A stretch of 64,000 nt of DNA, taken from assembly GCF_036785885.1 (NCBI RefSeq), contig NC_092326.1, forward strand, positions 42,246,287 through 42,310,286, in the 5' to 3' direction. Below are positions 12,501 through 24,442 of this stretch, one piece after another (the stretch's first letter is position 1; every line of letters starts with the position of its first letter). The notes under the pieces were generated by a model, which made no database searches, had not been told where the DNA came from, and saw nothing but the letters and a program-made list of their open reading frames with translations. The stretch comes from Coffea arabica. Its lineage: Eukaryota > Streptophyta > Magnoliopsida > Gentianales > Rubiaceae. Position numbers and translations under genes: made by a program.

Positions 12501-15188
12501 AGTCTTGCATTTACACTTCTACCAATTTGGTTCATCATTGTATGAGACCTTTTGCGGATAAAATTTCTGTGAACTAAAGCATAGCTAGGCTAGCAGCAAC
12601 TGTAAGAATCTTCATATGAATCTAGCAGTTATACAATAAGAAACAACTGATGATTTTCAGATCTAACAAGAAAGGAAAAAAGGGATTGCTTCCTTGAAGT
12701 CAAGTAGACATGTAAATAAGTAGATACCTATTGCATCATACTAAACTTTGCAACCACTTAAGACTGTAATTCAAAGACAACAGATTCTACACTCTGTACA
12801 CAAGCTTTTAAATCTTTCCTGAAAAAGATAACATTGGATCACCAACAGATCTATACTCACTGCAGCAAATGCTGTACGAACCCAACATCATTTCCTCAGT
12901 AAAACTCATAAATTCAAATAATAGAAGCCTCAGATTTACAACACTGCCAAAATTGGTCAAACGTTTCGCAACTCTTTTGACCCATCAATATCAATAAAGT
13001 AAGAATACATTCAATATCAGATCCCCATAACAAACTCAAGAAATCAAATCCAAAATACAGCGAGGTTGGAGCAAGTTTATCAAGTAATCTTGATGAGATC
13101 AATACTGCCAGTTGTTTGCATTTCTAGTAAGCAAGTTAGTAAAAAATTCTACTATGTCTGTCAACCAGACTAACAAAAAGTTTTTCTAACCGGGTATTGC
13201 TGGATGTAAATATCCGAAACAGCGGCGGCCTACCCCCAGCCTTCTTTTCAGGTCCAAAAGACTGCTGATTGGATGCACTGCCTGAAGAAGATATTTGTGA
13301 ACATCTCATAACATGCAGATTTCATAGTTAGAGAATTTATAAGGAAAGCTGGCAACATGGAATAGAAAAACAGACCTCATAAGCTACAATCTTCTCCAAC
13401 AAAGAAGCAGGATCATCCCATGTAATATTATGAAGCTCTAGATTCGCAGGACTAAGCCATGTACCAAGCTTCTCTTTCAAGTAAGAATCAAGTGCCCGCA
13501 AGGATGGAAAATTTTCCTCGCTACAAGTTGGAAGGAGAAACACTCAAAAGTTGTGACCTTTGTAACAGGTACTACAAGTAAAATTTGGCTTATTTTCAAG
13601 AGGAACTATGATTTCACAAATCAACTGGCTGATTAGACAGCAAAGGAGAGATGCCACCATGAAAACTGTCACATGAATTATCTCAGGGAACCTTAAATTA
13701 GACATTTACAGCAATATTCCAATCAGGCGCCCAACCAAGACTTAACCAAGTGCCTAGGTATACTATATTATGGACCACCAGCCTGGTCGACCTAGGGTGA
13801 CCTAGATCAAATGTCAGATAAACAAAGACCTAGGGTGGGGTACACATTAATCATCGGTGGTTCGGCATGAACAGTCTTTTCTAAGCTTATCCAACAATCT
13901 GATTCAGGGTTGACATCCAATTATCACTCATTGAAACATGCCAACCATTTTAACTGTGAAAACTGGAAATGTCATCCCCCAGTTATTTGCTCCCTGACAA
14001 ACAAAATCTTTGTTCTTGCCTTGGAAATCCTAGAATTTGCCATTCCCCACATACATCAGAGCTACAAGACCCAGATGACTAAAACATCTAAAACAGGAAT
14101 ATAACCTTACGCGAGAAAAGATAGAATATCAGCTCGAATGTCGGACAAGAACTTCAACCCTCCAGGATGAGTATTAAGCCGCTCAAACAGTACTTCATAA
14201 TTTGGCTTGAGGGCATGCCTCAAGTTCCGCTCAATTCTATAAAATGCTGAAAGTGACAATTCCTCTTGTTGCCCGCTACTATGCTGAGCTTTTTCACCTA
14301 CAACCCACAGATTCTATTCAAAGCAACCCAACACTTAAGCATATCAGACATGTAGACAATTAACTCAAAAACTCACCAATAGGAAGCTCAAGACCAAGAT
14401 ACTGCTTCATCAGCTCCCTAACTTGTATTCTGTCAAGATCATACTCTCTGGCAAGTGTGAGAAGTAATTTCCGTCGATTTTCCTTGGAAAGGCTAAAGTA
14501 ACCCTACATTATAAAGACATACTTGCGGAATCATTACATTTTTCACAAATGTTACTCATATATCAACATAATTAAGTTACCCCCCCCCCCCAATGAATAG
14601 TAGTATATATTCACCTCACAGAATTCACTGAGGGCAGCATCTAAAATCTCAGTCTTATTCATTAATATAGCAGAGTGCATAGAGTCTCTTACTTGCTCGA
14701 AGTCCCTGAAAATCCATTCACCCAAAAAAAAAAAATCAAAATCATTGCTTTATTCTAAACTCAAACAGAATTTCCTCTCATCTCTTTCATAATTGCATAA
14801 GCATAATACGAATTCTTGACCCATTTATTTTATTTTTTTTGGGACAATTTAACAGAAATTGAACTGCTAAAAATAATCAACACACAAATAATTCAAATGA
14901 TCACCTTGGGGGATTAATGGAGGCATTAGGAGTAGAAGAAACCACGTTAGAATTTTCTTGAGGAGGAACTTCCATTTGATTGACTCTCTTCTGTTGAATT
15001 ATTAGTTAAACAAAGAAGAAGAATTTATTTGTACAATCAAAATCAAACTAGCTCAATAATCACCTCCAAAGATAGGAAAAGAAAAATCAAAGATTGATTA
15101 AAAGTGGAGTAATGAAACTCACAATAGCCGCTGGGGGGAGAGGCCGCATTTTAGTACGCATTAAAATGGCGAGGCCCTTCTTGTTCAT
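8376..15188 (-). CDS. Malonyl-CoA decarboxylase (15 exons, altered C-terminus)
   Basis: Converts malonyl-CoA to acetyl-CoA and CO2, removing malonate or controlling malonyl-CoA. Exons: 15188-15123, 14990-14905, 14705-14615, 14503-14377, 14297-14111, 13520-13376, 13281-13191, 12038-11980, 11853-11776, 11064-10981, 10259-10120, 9773-9645, 9213-9141, 8881-8796, 8478-8376; 1545 nt, 514 aa. The N-terminal helical part (about 25-180) includes GYFSLSKENRRKLL. The GNAT-like catalytic part includes LGTWLSPANLELHNITWDDP, RRCFGYLHPAIPGEPLIFIEVAL, SGINLGKFLIKRV, LSPIPGYMQWLL and FHLQNGA. Ser344 and His447 are the residues I align with human Ser329 and His423. After MVNYIYR the last exon begins VENIEENAHSYYSKGHIQATS, like human MCD, then leaves the family frame (see findings). 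The short basic N-terminus (MNKKGLAILMRTKMRP) could be a weak organelle signal. Arabidopsis MCD is, as I recall, next to RbcX1. Confidence 0.9.
9537..9581. repeat. (TA)n microsatellite in an intron
   Basis: About 22 TA dinucleotides within the intron between decarboxylase exons 12 and 13. Confidence 0.95.
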
Positions 15189-18100
15189 CTTCCCAAATAC
15201 TAGTAATCAAAATTCAATCCCGCCATGGAAGTTAGGCAGTCGATAAATAAAACCAACCGAATTTCTGTTAACATTTCAATGTTGTTGTCATTGTGCGTTA
15301 GAGCTTTTGGGCCTACTGATGGATACTTCACAGCTCACCCGCCAGGGGAGTTGGACGGACTGACCCAAGATATGCGTCCATTTCCCTGCAAGATGCACTC
15401 GGGTGTCGTTCTTATATGGCCCAAGCTCCGTGATGGAAAGGTCGTTCTACGTTGTTTTAAATTCGGGCCGTTGCTTCGCTGTCTTAAATTGATCAAGTTC
15501 GTGTATTCCTACCAAATATATTGAAAAAATAAAATAAAATTGGTGGCATATTTATTTATGTTTGAAGGGGCCCTCAACTTCAAACCCTTTTTTCCTTTTT
15601 TTTTTTTAGTAAAATACATAATTTCATTATCATAATTCTGCACTAATGGATAAAAACAAATATCAATATAGAATTATAGATACACAGATATCTAATTCCT
15701 TTTTTCGAAAAGTGAGAGAATCTGACGTCGATCTTTCCGACTTCTAGCTAAAATTGCTCTAATGTGGATCTTTCAATATACAGAGATGTTTATCATACAC
15801 AATCAATAACTATTATAATAGCCATGTAGAGATGGTTTTTTTTTGTTTGGTGTCTTTTCATGTACATTATATATAGTGTGACATTACCATAATATTTTCT
15901 CTCGAAAAGTTTGGAGTAGGATGCGTACTTTCCCACTTATTGATTCAAAAAAAAAGAAAAAGAAAAAGGGAGAGACGGCTAAAATCCCTCTTTGCTTAAA
16001 AGTGAAAATAACAATTTTGAATACACAAAAGTGCAAAAACTAATGGTTGAAAATTGGAATGATAACCATGCTCAATAATCTACGTAATGCTAGCAACGTA
16101 TCTTGTCTTATCTTAAATGAATAAAGGATGAAATACCAATTCACTTTTTATCCCATTATGTCCATCAATTTGCCATGAAAAAGCCTACGAAATTTTGATT
16201 TACAGAAGATGAAAGATAGTCTTACATTTACTAGAACTAGAATGTAGCAAGTATCATATCTCATTTTAAGGATATGTGTTGTTCTAGGATGGTTTAGACT
16301 ATCCATTTAATTAGCTTCTACAACAATGTGTAAAGAATTCATTTAGAAATTAATTTCAAATCCAAGCAATTTGGATCTTCTAACTCAATCACAAATTCCA
16401 TGACTATAATCACACCTTGGTGGTTTTTTGGTAAAAATTTGAACTTATTGGTTGATAAATCTTGTATTTGCATTTCCTAATGAATTCAATACCTAAGAAG
16501 ATATAAATATAGTACGCAAAAAAAAAAAAAAAACACTTATGTAATGAAAATTTAAACTATTGCAACACTTAATTATTGCCTCATATTGGTAGCTTTTTTA
16601 AGATTTTTTTTTCCATCGTCTTTTTGACCTTTTTGGTGTGTTATGCTCGTGGTAGTTCCCTTCCGTGGACAATTCCATAGCCACAAAAATCTAGTGCAGG
16701 TCTTTGTCCGTGAACTATTTTGTAAATCACCCCGAGTCACTATCTTCTAGTTCTTCTTTTTGACACAGAAGTAAGTGAAGCAGGAAAAGTAAACTGATAC
16801 TACCAATCTAGCTACCTTATGGTATTATCAGTTTCACTTGGCCAAAACATTTCTTAAATTTGTTTTCTCCATTGAAAATTATTTTCGGACACAACTGCAA
16901 ATCAATCAAATTCATTCAATAAAATGATCTACTTAATTGGTATCATTATGCTACTGTCTGTTAGTGTATATAAGATTAATCTAATAAAATTTAGCAGACG
17001 GCAAACATTCCAGCGCATGAATATAATAACCTTCAGAACCAGGGAGTACATCCTGTCAAATTACGTACCTTCTTCTCAGATCCATTTGGTGGATGAATGC
17101 TGTCATGGCGGCGAGCCATATGTACTTCTATAGTTTAATGTGATGATTTCTAACAAATGAACGTTAAAGTGGAGACAACAGTTCAGGTATACCACATTTT
17201 GTGATTCTATCAGCTTTTTTCTTGTCATCGTTCCTTTTTTTTTGCGAACATATTGTTGTCTTTTGACACTCTAGCAAGGCAAGGATTCCAGCGCATACTT
17301 AATCAAATGAAGCCCACAATTCCGTTAGTATATGAGGTTTGTTTAGTACTAGATTAATTAATGCTTAAGGGCCCATCAGGGGACTGATTAAGAAGAATCG
17401 TTTGCATGAAAGCAGCCTGCAAGGATCCCATCCTAGAAATCATTAGCTAACTGATCCAGATGCAGTTGAACAACCTCGATGCTACCATCGGCCGGCCCCC
17501 TCCGTCTTTCTCTATTAGAGTATTTTGTAAAGAAGCAAAGAATTGATAAAATTACCTCTGTCCATAATTGTTCCCATTTTACTCAGGAGTGCTACTGCAA
17601 TGCCGAATTGTACAATGCAGAAAATCAATTACTTGAGTGTTTACTATCAAGAAATGGGAATTAATACTACCTACCCTTAATCAATTCAAATTCTATACCT
17701 TTGAATGCTTATCTCTTAACTTCTGATACTTGTTGGCACATACATGTCAAAAGATATCTCATCGATCGACGCTTAAAAATTTGCCTTTTAACTCAAAATG
17801 CGTTCTACATAATACTGAGAATAGCGTTAAAGAATCCCAAATTTTCATCAGTTGTTAAAGAAACCCCGACCTACAATTCAAAGAGAGATTTAATCCCTTT
17901 TTAGCGGCTACTGAGCCAAAGCTCAGCGGTTACTTTTGTGTATTCCGTACGTGAAGTAATTTTATATGTCTAGTCTCTGTCTCTGCCACTAATTAACTCA
18001 ATCTACTTCTTACCAACCTCTCACGGTTTCAAGACAATGAGTGGTGCCTGCTACCCGTCCATGTTACCAGTTTTGTGGTAATTAACCTTGCAAGACAATA

Positions 18101-18605
18101 GACCGATGGAGACATTAATTAATACTAGAAGTTGATACTAGAACTAGAAGCTGCAAAGTAGTGGCCTCAGAAGAAGAAAGAACGTTAACGCATGCATGGA
18201 AAATTGGCTACGTGACTTGTGTAGGACTAGGATTTGCCAATAACGACTCAATTATTGAGAAGGAGCGACTTCAATGATGGAACCCAAGACCTGCCCTCTT
18301 GAATAAAGGGGTCCCCTTTACCAAGCATCCCCTCTCGGGTTCATGTTTTCTTATGAATTCCCGAGAATCTACAGCGTCTTTATCCGTGCCCCTCCATATC
18401 TTATCTAGGATATGTTTTTCCTGCAAACCGACCATGCGTCAAATTTTTCTTTCCCTTCTGGTACCCATAATGGAGTTGCATCAGTCCACGACAAACATGT
18501 AGCAGTGAATGATTGTCTAAACAGGTGTTCCCATGCCAATTTAGTGTAGCGAAATGCAAACATAATTAGATGACTCAATCAAGATCTCCATTTTCCCTCA
18601 AAATT

Positions 18606-18735
18606 TTTTTTTACGTTTTTTCATGAACACATATCTCAATTACCTTTTTAATTCGTATATATCAAATTATTATAGTATGTTTTTCTATAAAAATTCAAAA
18701 AAAAACAACAATCAAACAGACCATCCAATCTCTTG
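18606..18735 (+). mobile_element. Degenerate copy of a short TIR element (family also at 22.8 and 63.9 kb)
   Basis: The order of short blocks (ACGT...GAACACAT..TCAATTA, TTTTTAATTCGTATATATCAAATTATTATAGTATG in outline, then TTTTTCTA-AAAA) matches the element ending at 63.99 kb and the reverse complement of the one at 22.76-22.91 kb. The terminal repeats here are eroded. Confidence 0.45.
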
Positions 18736-19340
18736 ATCGTACCATGAGCACGCTAGAATTGTAGCCAAGCCATAAACTACTGCTAGTTTCTTCAATTAAT
18801 GAAACTGAAGCATGTGTTGCAGGCAAGAGAATATTATTATACATTGGTATCCATGGCAAAGACATATATTAGGTATTAGGTAGTTTGCCACATAGAATCG
18901 ATTGGTACAACGATAATTTACATGCTGTCATTTAGGGGACTGAAGGAATCTACCTAATACAGCTCACACCTGAGAAAGGAAAGAAGACTATTATTGCCTT
19001 CTATTGTATGTATTCTTGGAACAGAATAATTGCGATGCTGCCTCTAATGCCAAGGCAAGTAATTAAAAGTTTGCGTCTTGATTCGGCACCCAAAGATTCA
19101 TATTTGGAATGTCATTCTTCTTTTCGCCAAACCCCCAAAAAAAAAAAAAAAAATCTTACAACATCAAAACTAAGATTCCATATTTGTCAATTCCAGGATA
19201 ACATCATAAACAAAATAGTAGTGATTTATACTCACGAAGCATAATGATTTAAGGCTTCATGTTCCCCAAAAAATAAAATAATAATGAATTAGGCACACTC
19301 ACTAAATGTGCGTCTAGCTGGGGTACAATTTTGGTTCTTC

Positions 19341-19375
19341 TCCCCCCCCCCCCCCCCCCCACCTTTTTTTTTTTT
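19341..19375. repeat. Poly-C / poly-T low-complexity tract
   Basis: About 19 consecutive C followed by ACC and 14 T. Simple low-complexity sequence; any reading frame across it is spurious. Confidence 0.9.
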
Positions 19376-22322
19376 TGTGTGTTTTGGTTCCCCTTTTCTC
19401 TTTTGGCCATGCAAGGAGGAGGAAACTCCCACTGTAAAGCAACGTAAAATAAAATTAACTGTGGAAGCATATGCTTAGGCAGAATGGACCCGCAATCCCA
19501 ACTAATTTTTGGATCCATTTCTAGTATGGTGTTTTAGTTGTTGAAAATATCATTTATAATAACACATAAAACACCTCACAATTTTAAGTAAAAAAAAAAC
19601 ACACACACACACACACACACTGGTGGTGGAGGTGGGGTAGCCGTAGTGGGTGATAGGTGAGGGGTAGAGGGGCAAGGGAGTATTTTAAGGTGTTTCAAAT
19701 GAATACTAACATTTTTTCTAAAGTAGTAACTATAAAAAAGTTACTGGTAAATTTTAGACAAACACCTAAAAAAAATATAGTACCGTCGAGCAAATCACAG
19801 TTTGGCCACCACACTAGTGCAGTGCAGTCATCGGTTGTATTTCCTCAGACATCACATGTTCAAAGAAAAAATTTAACTGGAGTCACTTCATCCTTTTTGT
19901 TTCTTCAGTGTCTAATCTAATTACTGCTCCTTCCGTTTTATTGTTAATGTCATGTAAGTTTCTATTTTATTGATATTCCGAAACAAGAGTTACAATTCAA
20001 AATTTAATACGTACTTTTCAAGCTTGCCATTTGAATAAGTAACTTTTTAAAATTCCAATACACATTTAACAAGGAAATATTTTAAATCCAAAGAATACGT
20101 CTGTAAATTCACCAGTGCCATATCATCTAAACATAGTGATTACTATGTCTACGTAAAAGATGGATTCCTAAAAAATGACGCTAATATTGGAAGAAAAAAA
20201 AGGGGGTATATCGCGAAATTTACTAGATTTTGTAATTTCTTTTGACATTTTTCTTCTAGGGAAAGAAACTTTAGTTGACTTGATAATGCTGCAAAATCTG
20301 ATCTTAAGTTGGCCATTAAAATATTCATTGAGCGTATGATTATGAATAAACTCAGTTGACTGCAGTTTCAGAGGCGGGCAACTTTATTAATGCAAAAGAA
20401 ATTCCGCCAATCGTTTTCCTTTTGTATTTTCTGCTTGCACGTTTCATCTTCGGCCGCTGTATTCTTCATTATTTTCTCCCTTTTGGGCCTGTGGAAAAGG
20501 CTCTCTGATCACAGCTCACTCCTGGAGTAGTCAATGCATGCAAATTGTAAGTTGTAACACAAAAAGCTACCACTATAATGTCGGTGCCAGCTTTTGACAT
20601 GGAATTAGGGTAAATAAATAGAATATCTTTTTTGATGGGGAGACTTTACAGTGTATTTAACAAAATTGCAGGACTTTTTCAGAGGTTTCCAGACATGCTG
20701 GAACGAGGAGTTAAATTGAAGGGTTTACTTTACTCCCAGTCTCTCTCAGTTTAGGTTTTTACATTCATCAAACAAAGATAAAAGAAGGTACAACTCAAAA
20801 GGAATTGGAAATAGAAAGGAATATAAAATAGAGGGAGCTGCTTCGGTGCTTTTGAGGCTCTTTATCTCTTAATTTGCTGCTCCCATTTTCTTCTTTTGAA
20901 TAATATAAGAAGTTGTATTGTGGACAACATCAATTCAATTTTTCTTCCAAGGGAATGACGAGACACCCTTTGAAAGCAATTAAGGAGATTATTACAGTGA
21001 AAGTTACATTTACTACATTGAATAGTTTATCATTGGTTCAATCTATGCTACCTGTGGCATTGTGATCCTTGGATGGTGTGCAAAAGGGCTATTATGAGAA
21101 TTAATGTTCTACCAAATATGTATTTTTTAGGTTTGTACAGACAATTACTAGGCATGTCTAATAGTTGTTCTAAACAAAGATAACATTCGTCATTTTATTT
21201 TAATTTACTATATTCGCTTTACAAAACATGTTAGTGTTTATTCAAAATACCATATTTCTCTAAATACTTCATCTAATATAGATTTTCATAAAAGCACTTA
21301 TTAAGGGTTTGAGTACTTCTAAGGATATTGTTTGGATATACTACAGTTTAATAAGTATTTACTGTATCGGATAATATATAATTTGAAAATTTTTAAATGA
21401 ATTTAGTTCATATTATAAGATAAAATGATTAAATTTAATGTTTTATTTTTTAAAGCATAAAAGCTATCCTAAAAGTTTCAAATTTGAACTTTTACTTGCA
21501 CTCCTAATTCTATGGAATGATATTCACCAAATACCTCAAAAGTACTTTTAACAGCTAAAAGTGATTTTTTGCTAAAAGAATCGCAATCCCAAATAGGGTA
21601 TGCCTCAATGTACTTAGGTTAGTATTTTCTCTAAAATCTCTAGGTGGTGTTGTATCCGACTTTTATCTTTTTTCAAAACACCTACAAAACAAGGGATGAC
21701 AAATTGACCCATAATCAAGTTCAATCACAATATAAATCCATTAATCCAGCATTTGTGTATATCCTTTACACTCACTAATTAATTTTACTAGTAAGTTGTC
21801 CAATTCCTTTCTTCGTAACTTCCTTCCTTCTCGATTTGATTCGGGACATATTATTATCTTTTTTCTCAGATTTGTGAAGGTCAAGAACGTAAAATGCAAG
21901 CCACGCGGTCAAAGCAGCTGTGCATGATTCTTAAAGAAGTCTATACCATTCCAAACAAACAAACAAACACCTATGATTAGTCTTTTTTCCTCTTTGATTT
22001 GTGTAATGATAATTGCGAAGTCGACAGCTTTGCCCCCACAAAAAAGTCACCCAAATTGCAGTGTAGAAAGTTGAAGCATATCAGATAAATTATTCTCCAG
22101 ACCAGACTTTCACAAGAGGCCAATTTTTAGTCCCTGTCAAAAAGCTAGAAAGGCCCCAAAGCGCCAGTCCCCTTCAGCCTCTCTCTGCCAATAATCCCAG
22201 TCCGGTAAAAGCCATTTTGAGGACGCCTGGGGTCCGTATTCTTCGGGCAGTGGCTAAATACAAAGGCGTATAGGATCAATAGAAAAACACAAAAAAGGGC
22301 CCAAAAGAAACACGTCCTCTCC

Positions 22323-22562
22323 TCAGTCCTCAGTGGCCTTTTTGACATAATCATTACCGCCAGGGGCAATTTTTATTCTCATCATTCCCTCCTTCAGTCC
22401 TTCATACTTAAAACCAATATTCGTCCCATTCTGCTGTGCGTTAGAGACGGAGAAAGTGACATTCAAAAAGCGATTGTCATACTTCATGTTTTCAACGTTC
22501 AAACTACTGCTCCTTTTCACACGTCGGCCTTGTTTGTCAAACAAATTTTTGGCCAAGTTTAT
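22323..22562 (-). pseudogene. Unidentified orphan exon or gene fragment
   Basis: An open frame of about 79 codons on the minus strand, preceded by an acceptor-like TATAGCAG at 22570-22563 and ending at a stop at 22323. Its GC content is clearly higher than the surrounding spacer, and the encoded peptide looks like real protein: INLAKNLFDKQGRRVKR, then a stretch with FLNVTFSVSNAQQNGTNIGF, ending APGGNDYVKKATED. No upstream partner exon was found within several kb. I do not recognise the family. It could be the last exon of a decayed gene, a captured fragment, or an organellar or processed insertion. The GC-richer sequence continues downstream to about 22145 and would then be 3' UTR. Confidence 0.4.
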
Positions 22563-22762
22563 CTGCTATATAAGTTTTTTTTTTGAACAATTTTAGCCAC
22601 AGTAATTTCAAAAAAATATTCAAAAATTGACACACTTCAAAAAAATTTTCTACAACTTTTATAGTAAATTATAGTAAAGTTTTAGATAAACACCTAAAAA
22701 ACTCACTTGCCAAATGGCCCGTCATTTTTATGCTTTTCTTAAAGCATGTTCATCCAATTCAA

Positions 22763-22906
22763 GCCCGTTTGGATTGCTATTTTTAAAGTTTTTGTAAAAA
22801 TATTTATCATAACGATTTTGATATATATAAGATAAAAAAATGATTGAAAAATATGTTTATAGAAAATGTAAAAATTTTTGGATGGAAAATTGCAATCCAA
22901 ACGAAA
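22763..22906 (-). mobile_element. Short TIR element (MITE), about 145 bp
   Basis: Inverted terminal repeats: CGTTTGGATTGC at the left and GCAATCCAAACG at the right, with further partial pairing (ATTTTT/AAAAAT). The interior is AT-rich without coding potential. It belongs to the same family as the copies at 18.6 and 63.85 kb. The terminal motif resembles widespread plant hAT-like MITEs; no clean target duplication was found. Confidence 0.7.
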
Positions 22907-23014
22907 CTTTTAAAGAATGCTTATTTCATATTTATGTTACCTAATTCTTCTTTAGATGGTGCTGCTAGCAAAAACTTCCTTTTTTAAAAAACAAAAAAAA
23001 ATCTTTTTGCATAA

Positions 23015-23243
23015 TTTAAAGCTCACTTGGGATTCTCGGTGACATGTTTTCTATGCCAATCCAATGCCATCTATAGTATTGTGTCAAGTGTTTTGTTATT
23101 ATTTACACTTTAATTTTCTAATAATTCAACTTGGTTTGATTTAACACAAGTGTAAATAATAACAAGACACTTGGCGCAATACTATATGTGGCATTGGGTT
23201 GGCATAAAAAATATGACACCGAGGATCTCAAGTGTTTAAAGCT
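23015..23243. mobile_element. Mutator-type MITE with 9-bp target duplication
   Basis: A 211-bp element (23024-23234) is flanked by the identical 9-mer TTTAAAGCT at 23015-23023 and 23235-23243. The two ends are long imperfect inverted repeats: CACTTGGGATTCTCGGTG at the left versus the complement of CACCGAGGATCTCAAGTG at the right. Pairing extends through the ATGCCAATCCAATGCC and AGTATTG...TGTTATTATTTACA blocks, so nearly the whole element folds into a hairpin. A 9-bp duplication with long TIRs is the signature of Mutator-like elements. Confidence 0.85.
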
Positions 23244-24229
23244 AGCAAAACCGGTACTTCCAAGCAGAAATGGTACATTAACAATCTACTAGGGAAAAAA
23301 AAAAAGAGAATCTACTAGGAAATCCCTCACAAACAAAAGAAGAGGTCCAGGATAGCTAAGACAAAATTGAGTAGAGTTTGTTATAAAAGTTATTAGGAGG
23401 ATTGGGCAAGCTATTGAATGTCTACTTAGTTCAATGCATTTCAAGTTGTCATAATAGGAGGGTAAGTGTATTGAATTACTCTGTAAAAGAAGGCAAGTAA
23501 TGAATTCCAGCTGAGGCTGCTAAATATTATAGGCTCATGTTAGGTAAGTTATTTGTAATCGGATCACTGATAAACCTAAACCGTTGACCTCATCCTAAAC
23601 AATTTTTGCAGTTTTAACCTTTGAAACTTGGAAATTTAGTAAACTTGAGTTAGATTCAATGAAAGCTTATTTAAGCTCGACACGGGTTCTATCAAACTGA
23701 AACGCGCAAACACTCTGTACTCTTTTAACTAGTTCGAACTTCAAGTCTACTTTTAGTTACATCATAAACATATTTTTTTATTTCACACATATCACAACTT
23801 AAAAATTGCTACCCACTTAATCCAAATAAACTGTTCTAAATGATCTTCAACCATAGAAAAACAAAATGATACATACCTGTAAATTAGACAAAATAAAAAG
23901 AGGAAGTATTATTGTTAGTTTTGCCTTCTACCACTGAAGCTTTTTCCTGTTTTTGCCGACACAAGAAAGGAAGAAACATGTTATAATGCATTCTTTCTTT
24001 ATTTTGATGCAATGCCAGTTACATATCACCACCATCCCTTCTCTCACTTCACACGCAAAACAGCGCAAAGCAGCAAAGCTTGTAAATTTTGATGTAATGC
24101 GAACCTCCTCAGTAAGCAGACTCGTCCTTCCGCTCTTACTAGTAGTGGACTGGTAGTAGTAATATATTTAATGTTCTCTCTCTTCATAAACTCGCCAAGC
24201 TTCGAATCTCACAGCTTCCCCTTTTAACG

Positions 24230-24355
24230 ATGGAGACACCTACCTCACCTCACCCTCCTCCTTCGCACCACCATCATCTCTGCTTCTTCTTTAATCTTTC
24301 TTCCACATCTCTCTCATTCCTTCACTCTCAACAATGCCCGGCCGCAACGATTTAA
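24230..24355 (+). promoter_or_regulatory. Upstream ORFs in the leader of the SRF kinase
   Basis: Before the main start (24443) the presumed 5' UTR, which is rich in C and T, contains an ATG at 24230 opening a 41-codon frame ending at 24355 (starts METPTSPHPPPS). It also has two very short frames, ATG at 24335 (8 codons) and ATG at 24361 (4 codons). All stop before the main ATG, so they could lower translation of the kinase. Whether 24230 is inside the transcript depends on the unknown start of transcription. Confidence 0.45.
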
Positions 24356-24442
24356 GCTGAATGCCGTGTTTTGACTGATTCAAATATGCTCATGCCAGTA
24401 GATACGGACTGTCAATACAAGAATCTCGAGGTAGCATCATTT

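Larger units (their letters stand above)
15189..22322. other. Gene-poor AT-rich spacer
   Basis: Seven kilobases without a gene I can support. The first ~350 bp (15190-15530) is less AT-rich than the rest and probably contains the decarboxylase promoter and 5' UTR. The remainder holds low-complexity runs: A-run near 16520, C-run then T-run at 19341-19375, (AC)n at 19600-19620, and a G-rich stretch at 19621-19680. It also has a degenerate TIR-element fragment near 18.6-18.73 kb, and a possible TIR-element end near 21.56-21.60 kb (AATCGCAATCCCAAATAGGG). No long terminal repeats or transposase reading frame were recognised. Confidence 0.6.

Noticed and set aside
13740..13830. Palindromic-looking CCTAGG/ACCTAG-rich stretch in a decarboxylase intron
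   Set aside because: Short repeated CCTAG words only; no stable long stem and no boundary features.
22145..22369. Second open frame below the orphan exon (hydrophobic, ...GTGALGPF)
   Set aside because: Overlaps the orphan exon in another frame and begins inside it; no start context, no recognised family; more likely 3' untranslated sequence.
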